Assembly: GCA_028285545.1 (NCBI GenBank)
Contig: JANQPA010000075.1
Span: 90,136 to 154,135, forward strand
Origin: Saprospiraceae bacterium
Lineage (GTDB): Bacteria; Bacteroidota; Bacteroidia; Chitinophagales; Saprospiraceae
Length of the DNA stretch: 64,000 nucleotides
Direction of reading: 5' to 3'
In this document: piece by piece, positions 8,621-17,951 of the stretch
Numbering within the stretch: the first letter of the stretch is position 1
Layout: each line of letters opens with the position of its first letter
Program-made: the position numbers and the translations under genes
Notes under the pieces: generated by a model
Told to the model about the DNA's origin: nothing
The model's database searches: none
What the model saw: only the letters and a program-made list of their open reading frames with translations

Positions 8621-10000
8621 CTAAATGGTTAAACTTGTCTTTCCACGCTTAATAAACTGACCAAAACCAGGTTGTATTAAACATTCATCCTTTTCAATGG
8701 CCAGTTCTCCTCGTAACAAAACAGTTTCTACTTTACCAGTTAATTGAAATCCTTCGTAGGAGGAATAATCGGCATTCATATGATGCCTAGTATGGGAAAT
8801 GGTATGTTTAGTTTGAGGATTTAAAATGACCAGGTCAGCATCTGCACCGATCGATATAGTGCCTTTACGAGGATACATTCCGAATATTTTAGCTGCATTG
8901 GTGGAACTAAGTTCGACGTATTTGTTCAAGGAAATTCTTTTCTTATGAACTCCTTCAGAAAATAATAATTCCATTCGGTGTTCAATGGCGGGGTGACCAT
9001 TAGGAATTTTTGAAAAATCATCCTTCCCCATTTGTTTTTGTTCCCAGGTAAAAGGACAGTGATCTGTTCCCACCACCTGCACAAGACCTTGATTAATCCC
9101 GGACCAAAGAGCTTCCTGATCCTTCTTTTCTCTTAATGGAGGGCTCATCACCCATTTGGCGCCATCCTCTCGTTCATAAAGGCTTGCATCCAAGGTGAGG
9201 TATTGAGTACAGGTTTCCACAAATAATTTTTGATTGCGCAGGGTACTTTTTCGGACGGCATTTAGTGCTCCTTCACAGGTCATATGAACGATGTAACCTG
9301 GGCAGGAAGTATAGTGAAGCATATCTGTAAACCGGGCAGAGGCTTCTGCTTCGGTAACTTCAGGCTGGGATAAGTAGTGATATAAAGGACTTAATTTGCC
9401 TTCTGACTTATTTTTTGCAATCAAACTATCAATCATATCTCCATTGGTGGCATGAACTGTAACGATACCTCCATTTTCTTTTACCACCTTCATTAATTGA
9501 ACCATTTGGCCATCGTCAATCATCAAAGCCCCTTTATAGGCCATAAAGGTTTTAAAGGAATTAATACCTTCCTGCTCAATCATATGGACCACTTCCTTTG
9601 CCACATTTTCATTAAAATCCGTAACAGCCATATGATAAGAATAATCACACAAAGCCTTACCAGAAGATCTGCCTTGCCAGGCTTTTAGAGCATTCATAAG
9701 ACTATCGCCCTGAGTTTGCAGGACAAAATCTATTACCATGGTGGTTCCTCCAAAAAGAGCTGCTCTTGTTCCTGAGGTATAATCATCACTTGAAAAAGTG
9801 CCCATGAAGGGCATATCCAAATGTACATGGGGGTCAATACCCCCTGGAAGGATCAGTTTGTGCTGAGCATCAATAATTTTCGCTGCCTGATAGGAGAGGT
9901 TTTTGCCAATAGCTGCAATACTACCACCTTCAATGTATAGGTCTGCAAAATAATCTGATTCTGCCGTTACAATTCTTCCATTTTTAATGAGTACTGACAT
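8621..10000 (-). CDS. hydA: Dihydropyrimidinase (D-hydantoinase family)
   Basis: 459 aa, normal length. The binuclear zinc site of the family is present at matching spacing: H58 and H60 (GGIDPHVHLDMPF), the carboxylated lysine K150 (SFKTFMAYKG), H183 (VHATNG), H239 (YIVHMTCEGA) and D313 (GTDHCPF); Y155 is the expected substrate-contacting tyrosine. It opens dihydrouracil/dihydrothymine rings to N-carbamoyl beta-amino acids. Its first 17 nt overlap the end of the NCS1 permease gene, so they share an mRNA. The neighbours argue for a catabolic pyrimidine role rather than a general hydantoinase. Confidence 0.95.
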   Translation of the reverse strand: MSVLIKNGRIVTAESDYFADLYIEGGSIAAIGKNLSYQAAKIIDAQHKLILPGGIDPHVHLDMPFMGTFSSDDYTSGTRAALFGGTTMVIDFVLQTQGDSLMNALKAWQGRSSGKALCDYSYHMAVTDFNENVAKEVVHMIEQEGINSFKTFMAYKGALMIDDGQMVQLMKVVKENGGIVTVHATNGDMIDSLIAKNKSEGKLSPLYHYLSQPEVTEAEASARFTDMLHYTSCPGYIVHMTCEGALNAVRKSTLRNQKLFVETCTQYLTLDASLYEREDGAKWVMSPPLREKKDQEALWSGINQGLVQVVGTDHCPFTWEQKQMGKDDFSKIPNGHPAIEHRMELLFSEGVHKKRISLNKYVELSSTNAAKIFGMYPRKGTISIGADADLVILNPQTKHTISHTRHHMNADYSSYEGFQLTGKVETVLLRGELAIEKDECLIQPGFGQFIKRGKTSLTI

Positions 10001-11672
10001 TGTTTTTTGATTTCATCAAAACATAATAAAGACCAAATGAAGTAATAAATCCTGTAAACCAGGATAGCTTATAAAGAGCATCCAAAGAAGGGATAAAGTA
10101 TCCGATTATCGCTACAAAAACTCCTAGGATCAGGGCCGCCATCGCCGCCATATTAAAACCTGAAGAATAATTGAATATTCCATGTTCTTTGTATAGTTCC
10201 TCAAGATTCAGATTCATTTTTCTAATGGCATAATAATCAGCCAGCATAATGCCCAAAACAGGTCCAAGAAGGCCGCTAACAAAAATTAAAATATTACTGA
10301 TCTCATCCATAAGGTACCAAGGACAAATTAGAATGCCAATAATACCTGTAATAAAGCCTCCTCTTGTAAAGGATATTTTCTTTGGATATAAATTAGAAAA
10401 TGCATTGGCCGGTGCAATTACGTTAGCGGCAATATTGGTACTTAAGGTGGCAATGACCATAAAAACCTGAGAAACCACTACCACCATCGGGTTATCAAAT
10501 TTAGCCAATAAAGAAACAGGATCCCATGGAGCCTGATGCCCAATGAGTATATCATTAAAGATGATAACTGCTCCACAGGTCACAAAAATACCTACAAAAG
10601 AATACAACATCATGGTGCCCGGCAATCCAATGAACTGACCCCAAACCTGCTCCCTCTGTGTGGAGGCATATCTGGTAATATCGGCAATACTTAAGGACAT
10701 TGTTGCCCAGAAACCGACCATAATGGTTAACCAAAGAATATAATCCCAGATTTTGGACGTAGTAGGAGCGCTTGACGCTGCGAGTGTTAATTCCACTCGA
10801 CTGCTTTCTACATAACCACCGTCTGTGTTTTTTCTTAGTTGTATTTCGGAAGGAGAGGTAATGGCCCCCAGCACTATTGGGCTAAGCTGGACTGGATTCC
10901 AATCACTTTCCTGGCCTTCTGTAATCAATCGGTACTCATCCGCTTTGGGCTGACCCTCCTGATCCAGAGCCGGGTTAATTATCAACGTTATTTCATTATT
11001 AGACTCTTGAAGGGACGGTCCGGCTAAATACTTACTCTGATCAAGCACATTAGAAAAACCGCCGCCATTTGTAGCGGCCCAAATGATTAATAATAATCCA
11101 ATTAAAATCAAAATAGGTGCTGAATATTGTTCTAAAAACTTAATGCTTTCGGTGCCTTTCCAGATAAAATACATATTGATACACCAAAAAACAGCAAAGC
11201 CAAGGAATTGTCCAATGGAAAGGCCCTCAGGTGTTTCAGCTCCGGTAAGAGCATTAAAAATGGCATAGATAGCTAATCCACCAATCCATGTTTGAATGCC
11301 AAACCATCCACAAGCCACAATAGCCCTTACAATGGCAGGAAGATGAATACCCCGGATTCCAAATGAAGAACGGCCAATAACTGGAAAAGGAATACCATAT
11401 TTTACTCCGGCATGACCATTTAACACCATAGGGATGGTAATAATCAGGTTGGCTACTCCAATAATGATGAGGGATTCTAACCAAGTCATCCCGCTTCCAA
11501 TCATATAGGAAGCCAACAAATAAGTAGGGATACATACAGCCATTCCAACCCACAGGGCAGCCAATGACCACATAGACCAGGTTCTTTGACTTGGAGGAGT
11601 AGGTGCCAGATCTTCACTATAGAGCTTGGAACCCGAAATGTCTTCTTTTAAGGTAACAATATCTTCTTTCAT
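9984..11672 (-). CDS. NCS1 family nucleobase:cation symporter with a large extracytoplasmic insert
   Basis: 562 aa; the structurally known member Mhp1 is roughly 490. Helices follow the NCS1 pattern: SLAALWVGMAVCIPTYLLAS (37-56), the G-rich RSSFGIRG (101-108), W123 in ACGWFGIQTWIGG, and the signature GFWATMSLSIADITRYA (320-336). Between helix 5 (about 184-199) and helix 6 (about 310-330) there is an extra soluble segment at about 206-308, rich in polar residues. LeuT-fold topology places it outside the membrane. The gene overlaps both neighbours (4 nt with the aminotransferase, 17 nt with dihydropyrimidinase), so the likely cargo is uracil, thymine or a dihydropyrimidine/hydantoin. Confidence 0.93.
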   Translation of the reverse strand: MKEDIVTLKEDISGSKLYSEDLAPTPPSQRTWSMWSLAALWVGMAVCIPTYLLASYMIGSGMTWLESLIIIGVANLIITIPMVLNGHAGVKYGIPFPVIGRSSFGIRGIHLPAIVRAIVACGWFGIQTWIGGLAIYAIFNALTGAETPEGLSIGQFLGFAVFWCINMYFIWKGTESIKFLEQYSAPILILIGLLLIIWAATNGGGFSNVLDQSKYLAGPSLQESNNEITLIINPALDQEGQPKADEYRLITEGQESDWNPVQLSPIVLGAITSPSEIQLRKNTDGGYVESSRVELTLAASSAPTTSKIWDYILWLTIMVGFWATMSLSIADITRYASTQREQVWGQFIGLPGTMMLYSFVGIFVTCGAVIIFNDILIGHQAPWDPVSLLAKFDNPMVVVVSQVFMVIATLSTNIAANVIAPANAFSNLYPKKISFTRGGFITGIIGILICPWYLMDEISNILIFVSGLLGPVLGIMLADYYAIRKMNLNLEELYKEHGIFNYSSGFNMAAMAALILGVFVAIIGYFIPSLDALYKLSWFTGFITSFGLYYVLMKSKNNVSTH

Positions 11673-13015
11673 GATTCCCGGTAGTATTCATCTGCAATTT
11701 CAATGGCCTTAGATATTATTTCTAAGCCCTCATCAATTTGTGTTTCTGTAATACAAAGAGGAGGAGCAATAAAAATAAAGTTCCATTTAACGAAGGTAAA
11801 CATGCCCTGCTCTCTAATTTTAGAAATAATTTTCAGGCATGGCTCCAATTCAGATGGTTTCGCATTCCAAGGCACAAGAGGTTCTTTGGTCTCCCTGTTT
11901 TTCACTAATTCAATACAGCCTAATAGGCCCGTATTGCGAACGTCTCCAATGGAAGGATGCTTTGATCGCAGTTTTTCTAAAGCTGAATCCATGTATTTAC
12001 CTAGTTTCTCTGCATTTTCAACCATATTCTCCTCTTCCATGATCAAGATATTTTCTACTCCAGCTGCACAAGCCACTGCATGAGCAGAATAAGTTAATCC
12101 TATGGTAAGATGAGCATCATTGAAGTGCTCGGCGATTTTATCTGTAACAACCGCACCACCCAAGGGCAAATAACCTGAGGTTAATCCTTTGGCAATGGCC
12201 ATGATATCTGGAGTAACATCATGATGATCGACTCCAAACCATTTTCCGGTCCGACCAAAACCACTCATTACCTCATCAGCTATTAGTAATATGCCATACT
12301 GATCTGCAATTCTTTTTACTTCCCTTAAATAAAAGGGAGGAAATTTAATGCACCCGGAGGTTCCTGATTCTCCTTCCATGATGATGGCAGCAATACTTTC
12401 CGGCTTTTCATATTTAATCACTTGCTCCAGGTTTCTGATAGCCATTTCCCCACATTCCTCGATTGATGAAGTATTCCATGGGCAGCGATAGAAATAGGGA
12501 TTTTCAACATGCAAAAAATTGGGAGCCGCATTCCAGTCCATGGCATGTCTGCGAGGATCTCCACCGGCAGACATAGCACCGTAGGTAGCTCCATGGTAAG
12601 ACCTGTATTGGCTTATCACCTTTGGTCTTCCGGTGTATATCCGAGCAATTTTAATAGCATTTTCTATGGCTTCTGCTCCACCTAGTGTAAAAAAGGTTTT
12701 GCGGAGTGTACCTGGTGTTATTTGGGCAATTTTTTTGCCAAGCGCTCCTCTGGCTTCCGTGGCAGCACCAGGATAGACATAACTAAATGCTTTCATTTGC
12801 CGTGCTACCGCTTCTGCTATCCGGGGATTGCCGTGCCCAATATTGACGTTCATCAACTGAGAGGAGAAGTCCAGGTATTTTTTACCCGCTCGATCCCATA
12901 GATAGACTCCTTTTGCATTAACTATATCAAGAGGTTTTAGTCCCCCTTGTTTAGACCAGGAGAATAAGGTATAATCGAGATTATCTTGGAGGATATTATT
13001 TTTTGTAGATATCAT
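11669..13015 (-). CDS. Class III PLP aminotransferase, probable beta-alanine / beta-aminoisobutyrate transaminase
   Basis: 448 aa from ATG at 13015 (MISTKNNILQ). An in-frame TTG at 13030 would add five residues but is less likely. Fold-type I class III features: LDFSSQLMNVNIGHGNPRI near 48-66, the aspartate that binds the PLP nitrogen in LLIADEVMSGFGRTG (D247), and the Schiff-base lysine K276 in MAIAKGLTSGYLPLGG. In this block the substrate is most simply beta-alanine (to malonate semialdehyde) and 3-aminoisobutyrate (to methylmalonate semialdehyde), feeding MmsA. Taurine and omega-amino-acid transaminases are close relatives, so substrate is inference. The stop overlaps the NCS1 start by 4 nt (ATGA). 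Confidence 0.92.
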   Translation of the reverse strand: MISTKNNILQDNLDYTLFSWSKQGGLKPLDIVNAKGVYLWDRAGKKYLDFSSQLMNVNIGHGNPRIAEAVARQMKAFSYVYPGAATEARGALGKKIAQITPGTLRKTFFTLGGAEAIENAIKIARIYTGRPKVISQYRSYHGATYGAMSAGGDPRRHAMDWNAAPNFLHVENPYFYRCPWNTSSIEECGEMAIRNLEQVIKYEKPESIAAIIMEGESGTSGCIKFPPFYLREVKRIADQYGILLIADEVMSGFGRTGKWFGVDHHDVTPDIMAIAKGLTSGYLPLGGAVVTDKIAEHFNDAHLTIGLTYSAHAVACAAGVENILIMEEENMVENAEKLGKYMDSALEKLRSKHPSIGDVRNTGLLGCIELVKNRETKEPLVPWNAKPSELEPCLKIISKIREQGMFTFVKWNFIFIAPPLCITETQIDEGLEIISKAIEIADEYYRES

Positions 13016-13246
13016 GTTAGTTTTTTTCAAATTCTTTCTCCTAACTAAGGAAAGTTACTAAAGAGAGGTACATTGAATAGTTATAATTGTTAATCTTTTT
13101 TCTGACACAGATTTCGTACACAGGCTGTTACTCCTACCTCCACTTTTGTTTCGGCAGGCAGGGACTTTCACTGTTTTAGTTGATACTGAATAAAACTCAT
13201 TCTTATTATTATAACTAATTGATATACGCATGCAAAGCAACATGAA
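13016..13246. other. Spacer between mmsA and the aminotransferase
   Basis: About 230 nt without a convincing gene; the only ORF inside (13058-13243, minus) has no recognisable domain. It is AT-rich near 13190-13225 and may hold a promoter for the downstream transaminase-to-deoB genes. No clear terminator hairpin was seen, so mmsA could also read through. Confidence 0.4.
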
Positions 13247-14704
13247 TTAACTCATCCAGTCACGCTTGTCTTCTGGATTCCATTTAGCAGTCGTTTTTTT
13301 ATTTTGAGTCCAAAATTCTATAGAGCTTTTGCCTGTAATATCTCCGACCCCAAATTTGGATTCATTCCATCCTCCAAATGAAAAGGGCTCGCGAGGCACC
13401 GGTACGCCTATATTCACTCCTATCATGCCAGCACTTGCGCCTTTGATAACTCTATTAGCCAATCCGCCACTCTGAGTGAAAACGGCAGCCGCATTACCAT
13501 AATTGGAAGCATTTTCAATCTGAATCGCTTCATCCAGATCCTTGGCCCTAATTATGGAAATGACCGGTCCAAATATTTCTTCTTTAGCAACTGCCATATC
13601 TGGTTTTACATGGTCTATAATGGTCGGCCCCACATAAAACCCATCTTCTTTACCTGGAACAGTAGCATTTCTACCATCTAATAATATTTTAGCTCCTTGT
13701 TTTTCAGCTTCAGATATGTACCCTTCAATTCTTTCTTTGGCTTCTTTGCTGATAACGGAGCCAAGGTTCTCTCCAGGGATGATTGTTTTTGCTTCTTCCA
13801 CCATTTTGTCAATAATGTGCTGAACCCTATCTACTCCTACCATAACAGAAGCAGCCATACATCTTTGGCCGGCACAGCCTGCCATGGAAGCCACCACATT
13901 ATTGGCCGTCATATCCGAGTTGGCATCTGGTAATACCAATAAATGATTTTTGGCACCTCCAAGTGCAACGCAGCGCTGCAGGTTTGAACTTGCTCGTTTA
14001 TATACTATTTTTGCTACTCTAGTAGAACCCACAAACGAAGTTGCTTTGATATCCGGGTGGTCACAAATGCTTTCAACCACCTCTTTCCCGCCATTGATCA
14101 CATTAAATACGCCATCTGGCAAACCAGCTTCTTTTAATAATTCTGCCATTTTTAAGGCACTTAAGGGGACGAGTTCTGATGGCTTGAGTATGACCGTGTT
14201 ACCTAGTACCAAAGCGTTGGGGGCAGTCCAATGTGGCACCATATTAGGGAAATTAAAAGGAGTTATGCAAGCCACTACCCCAAGGGGTTTACGCTCAATC
14301 CGGCATTCCACTCCTTTACTGACTTCTTGAATTTCGTTGGTGACGATTTGAGGCATGGATACTGCAAATTCGCACAGTTCTATACTTTTGAGTACTTCTG
14401 CTTTGGACTCTTCAATGGTTTTTCCATTTTCGATATGAACCAATTCGGTAAGCTCTTCAATATTTTGTTGTAGTAGTGTTCGATAGCGGAAAAAAAATTG
14501 GACCCGTTCTTTCATGGTAAGAGAGGACCAGCCTAAAAAAGCTTTTTTGGCCGCTGCTACGGCCCGATCTAAATCCTCACGAGTACTCAATGGTAATGAA
14601 GATATTTTCTGCCCATTAATTGGAGAAATGACATCCATCAAGGCCTGCTCTCCATTCACCTTCTTACCATCTATAAAATTCATTACTTTTTGCAGTGGTA
14701 CCAT
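13247..14704 (-). CDS. mmsA: CoA-acylating methylmalonate-semialdehyde dehydrogenase
   Basis: 485 aa. ALDH fold with the MMSDH signature ITPFNFPNMVPHWTAPNAL (147-165) and catalytic C282 in AGCAGQRCMAAS. The usual ALDH general-base Glu (ELGGK motif) is replaced in LGGAKNH (248-254), which is typical of CoA-acylating MMSDH. It converts malonate or methylmalonate semialdehyde with CoA and NAD+ to acetyl- or propionyl-CoA plus CO2 and NADH. It is upstream-most in the minus-strand pyrimidine block and supplies the last step. The start at 14704 (MVPLQKVMNF) is preferred, with an alternative Met at residue 8. Confidence 0.96.
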   Translation of the reverse strand: MVPLQKVMNFIDGKKVNGEQALMDVISPINGQKISSLPLSTREDLDRAVAAAKKAFLGWSSLTMKERVQFFFRYRTLLQQNIEELTELVHIENGKTIEESKAEVLKSIELCEFAVSMPQIVTNEIQEVSKGVECRIERKPLGVVACITPFNFPNMVPHWTAPNALVLGNTVILKPSELVPLSALKMAELLKEAGLPDGVFNVINGGKEVVESICDHPDIKATSFVGSTRVAKIVYKRASSNLQRCVALGGAKNHLLVLPDANSDMTANNVVASMAGCAGQRCMAASVMVGVDRVQHIIDKMVEEAKTIIPGENLGSVISKEAKERIEGYISEAEKQGAKILLDGRNATVPGKEDGFYVGPTIIDHVKPDMAVAKEEIFGPVISIIRAKDLDEAIQIENASNYGNAAAVFTQSGGLANRVIKGASAGMIGVNIGVPVPREPFSFGGWNESKFGVGDITGKSSIEFWTQNKKTTAKWNPEDKRDWMS

Positions 14705-14850
14705 GTCAAATTAGTTTTTGGTGTACATCTAAACAAATATACCGTTTCGAAGTACGATTAAAAAATTTATGTTTAGATCAGTTGATAATTATACACTAAT
14801 ATTTTGACAAATACCAAAATTGCGGATTAATAAGATTGGAAAGAGTAGTT

Positions 14851-15564
14851 TTACCTCCTCAACATCCGCTCCTCAATCACCTTCATCACCTCGCTGGCAT
14901 AAGCCCTGCCAAGCGGCAGGTTGATACCTCCTACTTTGACATGATTATTCTCAAGAGATTCAATCTTTGAAAAATTAACAAGATAAGACCGATGAATCAT
15001 TAAAAAAATATCTTTCGGCAATTGAGTCCTCAAACCTTTTAAAGTAAGATAGGCAACCAGTTTTTTGTTTGGAAAAACAATCGATACATAATTTCCAGTG
15101 CTTTCTATGAATAAGATTTCAGAAAGCTTAATCTTTTCTATTTTTTTCTCAGATCTGACAAAAAGAAAATCTGAACCAGTTACCTCATTCGCTTGCTTTT
15201 TTATCTTTATAAAACTCCTGGCTTTTTGAATGGCTTTCATAAATCGTGCAAAGGAAATGGGTTTAAGCAAGTAGTCAATCACATTCAGTGCATATCCCTC
15301 TAAAGCATATTCTGAATAGGCAGTCGTTAAGATCACCAAGGGTTTTACTTGACAAGTCCTTAGAAAATCCAATCCTGTCATTTTTGGCATTTCAATATCC
15401 AAAAACATAATATCAGTTTCATTGTTTCTGAGAAAGGCTTCCGCTTTAATGGCACTTTCAAATTCGCCAGCCAAATCCAGGTAATCAATTTGCTCAATAA
15501 ATTCTCTAAGAATCTTTCTGGCAATGGGTTCATCCTCTACAATTATACAAGACATCTTTTTCAT
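14851..15564 (-). CDS. LytTR-type response regulator
   Basis: 237 aa. An N-terminal receiver domain has the phospho-acceptor aspartate in DIMFLDIEMPKMTGLDFL (about 51-68), then LTTAYSEYALEGY and the receiver lysine in DYLLKPISFARFMKA. A C-terminal LytTR DNA-binding domain (about 130-235) carries FIESTGNYVSIVF and MIHRSYLVN. It partners the kinase gene immediately upstream, which it overlaps by 4 nt (ATGA). LytTR proteins bind short direct repeats, but the target here is unknown. Confidence 0.95.
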   Translation of the reverse strand: MKKMSCIIVEDEPIARKILREFIEQIDYLDLAGEFESAIKAEAFLRNNETDIMFLDIEMPKMTGLDFLRTCQVKPLVILTTAYSEYALEGYALNVIDYLLKPISFARFMKAIQKARSFIKIKKQANEVTGSDFLFVRSEKKIEKIKLSEILFIESTGNYVSIVFPNKKLVAYLTLKGLRTQLPKDIFLMIHRSYLVNFSKIESLENNHVKVGGINLPLGRAYASEVMKVIEERMLRR

Positions 15565-16535
15565 AGGGAAATGATTAAATCTACACGATATTCCTTATTG
15601 ACTTGCTTGATATTCAACTGGTAATTTTCTTTATACAAAAGTTCAAGTCTTCGTTTTACATTTATGAGGCCAATGCCTTCTTTTTTTATAGTATCATCAA
15701 AAGAATTCAAACAGCTAAATGAAATCTGGCCTTGCTGCTCTTGGAGATTTATTTTAATATAATTTTGCTGTTTATCGTCCCGAGTTACGTATTTAAAGGC
15801 ATTCTCCACCAGGGGCAAAAATAAAAGGGGTACCACCAATGTGTTTTGATTCTCTATCTGAAGATTTAATGCTACCTGAAGATTATCTTCACTTCTAGCT
15901 TTTTGCAGAGAAACGTAATTCTCTAAATGTCTGGTTTCTTTTTCCAAAGCAACAAAGTCCGTATCAGCTTCATAAATGCTATATCGCAACAAATCTGAAA
16001 ACTGGAGTAAATAATCTCTAGCCTGCTCATTTGTCCGGTCAATTGAACCATAAATGGTATTCAATCCATTAAATAAAAAATGTGGGTTGATTTGTGCTCT
16101 TAGGTACTTTAATTCCGTTTGTAACTGGTTAATTTGAATGTTTTTCACCTGTTGTTTTTGCTCAAAGCGAGTCTGGGTAATATAAAGCATAAAAGAAATA
16201 ATGGTAAACCAAATCCCATAAACCAAACTCAAACCAAACTGCTCAAAATAACCGTGTGGGATATCGGGTTTAAAAAGCCAGTCTAAAATGTACTTGGTGT
16301 AAATACTTCTAAGCAAGGTATAGGCCAGGATGGTTAATATGGCAGCTATTGCGTAGCTCAACACTCTTTTTTTCAAAAAAAGCCTGGGAATCAGTACCAG
16401 CGTATTTAAGTAGACCAACATAAACATCAATACCAGGTGGGTAAAAAAGGTGGGTAGATAAGTAAGCCAATCATCATTTCTGGAAAACCAATGTTTACCT
16501 TCCAGCAAAAAACCGATATATACTAATATGTACAA
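15561..16535 (-). CDS. LytS/YehU-like sensor histidine kinase
   Basis: 324 aa from a TTG codon; no in-frame ATG lies immediately upstream, so the true start is uncertain. Four hydrophobic helices occupy about residues 1-130. The His_kinase domain has the phospho-acceptor histidine in RAQINPHFLFNGLNTIYGSI (about 145-164). A shortened HATPase_c follows with LFLPLVENAFKYV and GIGLINVKRRLEL. There is no large periplasmic sensor, so the membrane region probably senses the signal. Overlaps its LytTR regulator by 4 nt, forming one transcription unit. Confidence 0.92.
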   Translation of the reverse strand: MYILVYIGFLLEGKHWFSRNDDWLTYLPTFFTHLVLMFMLVYLNTLVLIPRLFLKKRVLSYAIAAILTILAYTLLRSIYTKYILDWLFKPDIPHGYFEQFGLSLVYGIWFTIISFMLYITQTRFEQKQQVKNIQINQLQTELKYLRAQINPHFLFNGLNTIYGSIDRTNEQARDYLLQFSDLLRYSIYEADTDFVALEKETRHLENYVSLQKARSEDNLQVALNLQIENQNTLVVPLLFLPLVENAFKYVTRDDKQQNYIKINLQEQQGQISFSCLNSFDDTIKKEGIGLINVKRRLELLYKENYQLNIKQVNKEYRVDLIISL

Positions 16536-16798
16536 AAAATGGTATACATATTTTTGAAGGAATTCTGTATGCTGAATTTTGAGTTTTGAATTTTGGATGA
16601 TGTAAGAATTTTAGGGTAATTATTTTTCAATTTAACAAATAGCCTCTACTCTTTCAATTTATTTACATCGATCCACTTCTTTTCATGATAAAAAGCATTT
16701 CTGCGTAGGTTTTTAGGCCATTGGTCACAATTCCCATCTGGTTTTCATCCTATTTATAGAGTTTTAGGATGACAAAATCACCATCTTTATAAGGAACC
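16536..16798. other. Divergent intergenic region
   Basis: 263 nt between the minus-strand kinase and the plus-strand acyltransferase-like gene. AT-rich with no strong hairpin. It probably contains both promoters; I could not fix their positions. Confidence 0.3.
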
Positions 16799-17947
16799 AT
16801 GGAAGCAACTAAAATGCCTAAAACAACCTCCAGAATTCAATCCATTGACATACTTCGCGGTTTAGTGATGGTCTTGATGGCTATCGACCATGTTCGAGTC
16901 TATTCCGGCGTTCCGGCGGGTGCACCTGATTTGGGTATCTTTTTCACCCGATGGCTTACCCATTTTTGTGCACCTGGTTTTGTTTTTTTTGCCGGAACAA
17001 GCGCTTTCCTCTATGGTCATAAAGTAAAAGATAAAGGAGCACTCGCTAGATTTCTACTGACTCGTGGCTTATTGCTTATAGTATTAGAAATCACCTTAAT
17101 TCGCTTTCTTTGGACATTTAATCTCAATTTGCAGGATTTTCTGCTGGCCGGGGTGATCTGGATGCTGGGCTGGTGTATGGTCATTATGGCAGGGCTGATC
17201 TATCTTCGTCCACATAAAGTAGCGATCATTGGCTTGTTGATCATTTTTTCTCAAGGATTATTTTTTTTGCCATTCCAGATATTGCCCGATGCCATGTATC
17301 AAATTTGGCAATTTGTCTATCCTTCCGGCACGGAGGATAACCAATGGCTGGTTATTCTGTATGTTATTGTACCCTGGATAGGAGTTATGGCTGCTGGTTA
17401 TGGTTTTGGTAAAATACTTTTGATGGATTCAGAAAAGCGACGAAAACTTTGCCTGTGGATAGGAGGAGTAGCCATTGGTTTATTTTTAATTATTGGAAGC
17501 ATTTTAGTGCTGAGAAAAGAAAACTGGTCAGAGGGGCCGCCTTTTATTGTTCAATTGTTGCGCCAAAGAAAATACCCGGCTTCTGCCCTGTTTTTGTTGA
17601 TGACCCTGGGGCCATTAATCGCTCTGATTCCTTACGCTGAGAAGCTTAAAGGTGCTCTTGCAAATGTGCTAAAGATTTTTGGACGAGTTCCCATGTTTTA
17701 TTATTTGCTTCACATTTTATTCATTCATCTAAGTAGTCTGCTCGTCAATTTGATTCGGACAGGTGGAGCACATCAAGATTGGTATACTTATGCTCCATTT
17801 ACTTCAGTACCTGCGGAACATCGATGGGGATTACCGGTGCTTTATCTGGTTTTCCTGATTAACTTGGGGATTTTATATTTTATTTGCCGATGGTATGCCA
17901 AGTATAAGTCAGCTCATCCAGAAAAAAGGTGTTTGAAATATTTATAA
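16799..17947 (+). CDS. DUF1624 / heparan-alpha-glucosaminide N-acetyltransferase-like membrane protein
   Basis: 382 aa, about ten hydrophobic helices. The N-terminal signature SIDILRGLVMVLMAIDHVR (residues 15-33) is typical of the HGSNAT/DUF1624 catalytic domain; the histidine in IDHVR and the later MFYYLLHILFIHL helix fit that fold. Family members are thought to move acyl groups across the membrane, but the bacterial substrate is generally unknown. It sits alone on the plus strand between two two-component pairs, with only 4 nt to the convergent LuxR regulator. Start ATG at 16799; a second Met at residue 6 is possible. Confidence 0.88.
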   Translation: MEATKMPKTTSRIQSIDILRGLVMVLMAIDHVRVYSGVPAGAPDLGIFFTRWLTHFCAPGFVFFAGTSAFLYGHKVKDKGALARFLLTRGLLLIVLEITLIRFLWTFNLNLQDFLLAGVIWMLGWCMVIMAGLIYLRPHKVAIIGLLIIFSQGLFFLPFQILPDAMYQIWQFVYPSGTEDNQWLVILYVIVPWIGVMAAGYGFGKILLMDSEKRRKLCLWIGGVAIGLFLIIGSILVLRKENWSEGPPFIVQLLRQRKYPASALFLLMTLGPLIALIPYAEKLKGALANVLKIFGRVPMFYYLLHILFIHLSSLLVNLIRTGGAHQDWYTYAPFTSVPAEHRWGLPVLYLVFLINLGILYFICRWYAKYKSAHPEKRCLKYL

Positions 17948-17951
17948 AAAA

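Noticed and set aside
10745..11060. Frameshift or chimeric join in the NCS1 gene
   Set aside because: The frame is open on both sides and the flanking helices match NCS1; the insert is real coding sequence.
13058..13243. 61-codon minus-strand ORF between mmsA and the transaminase
   Set aside because: No recognisable domain, no ribosome-binding site and unlike neighbours in composition.
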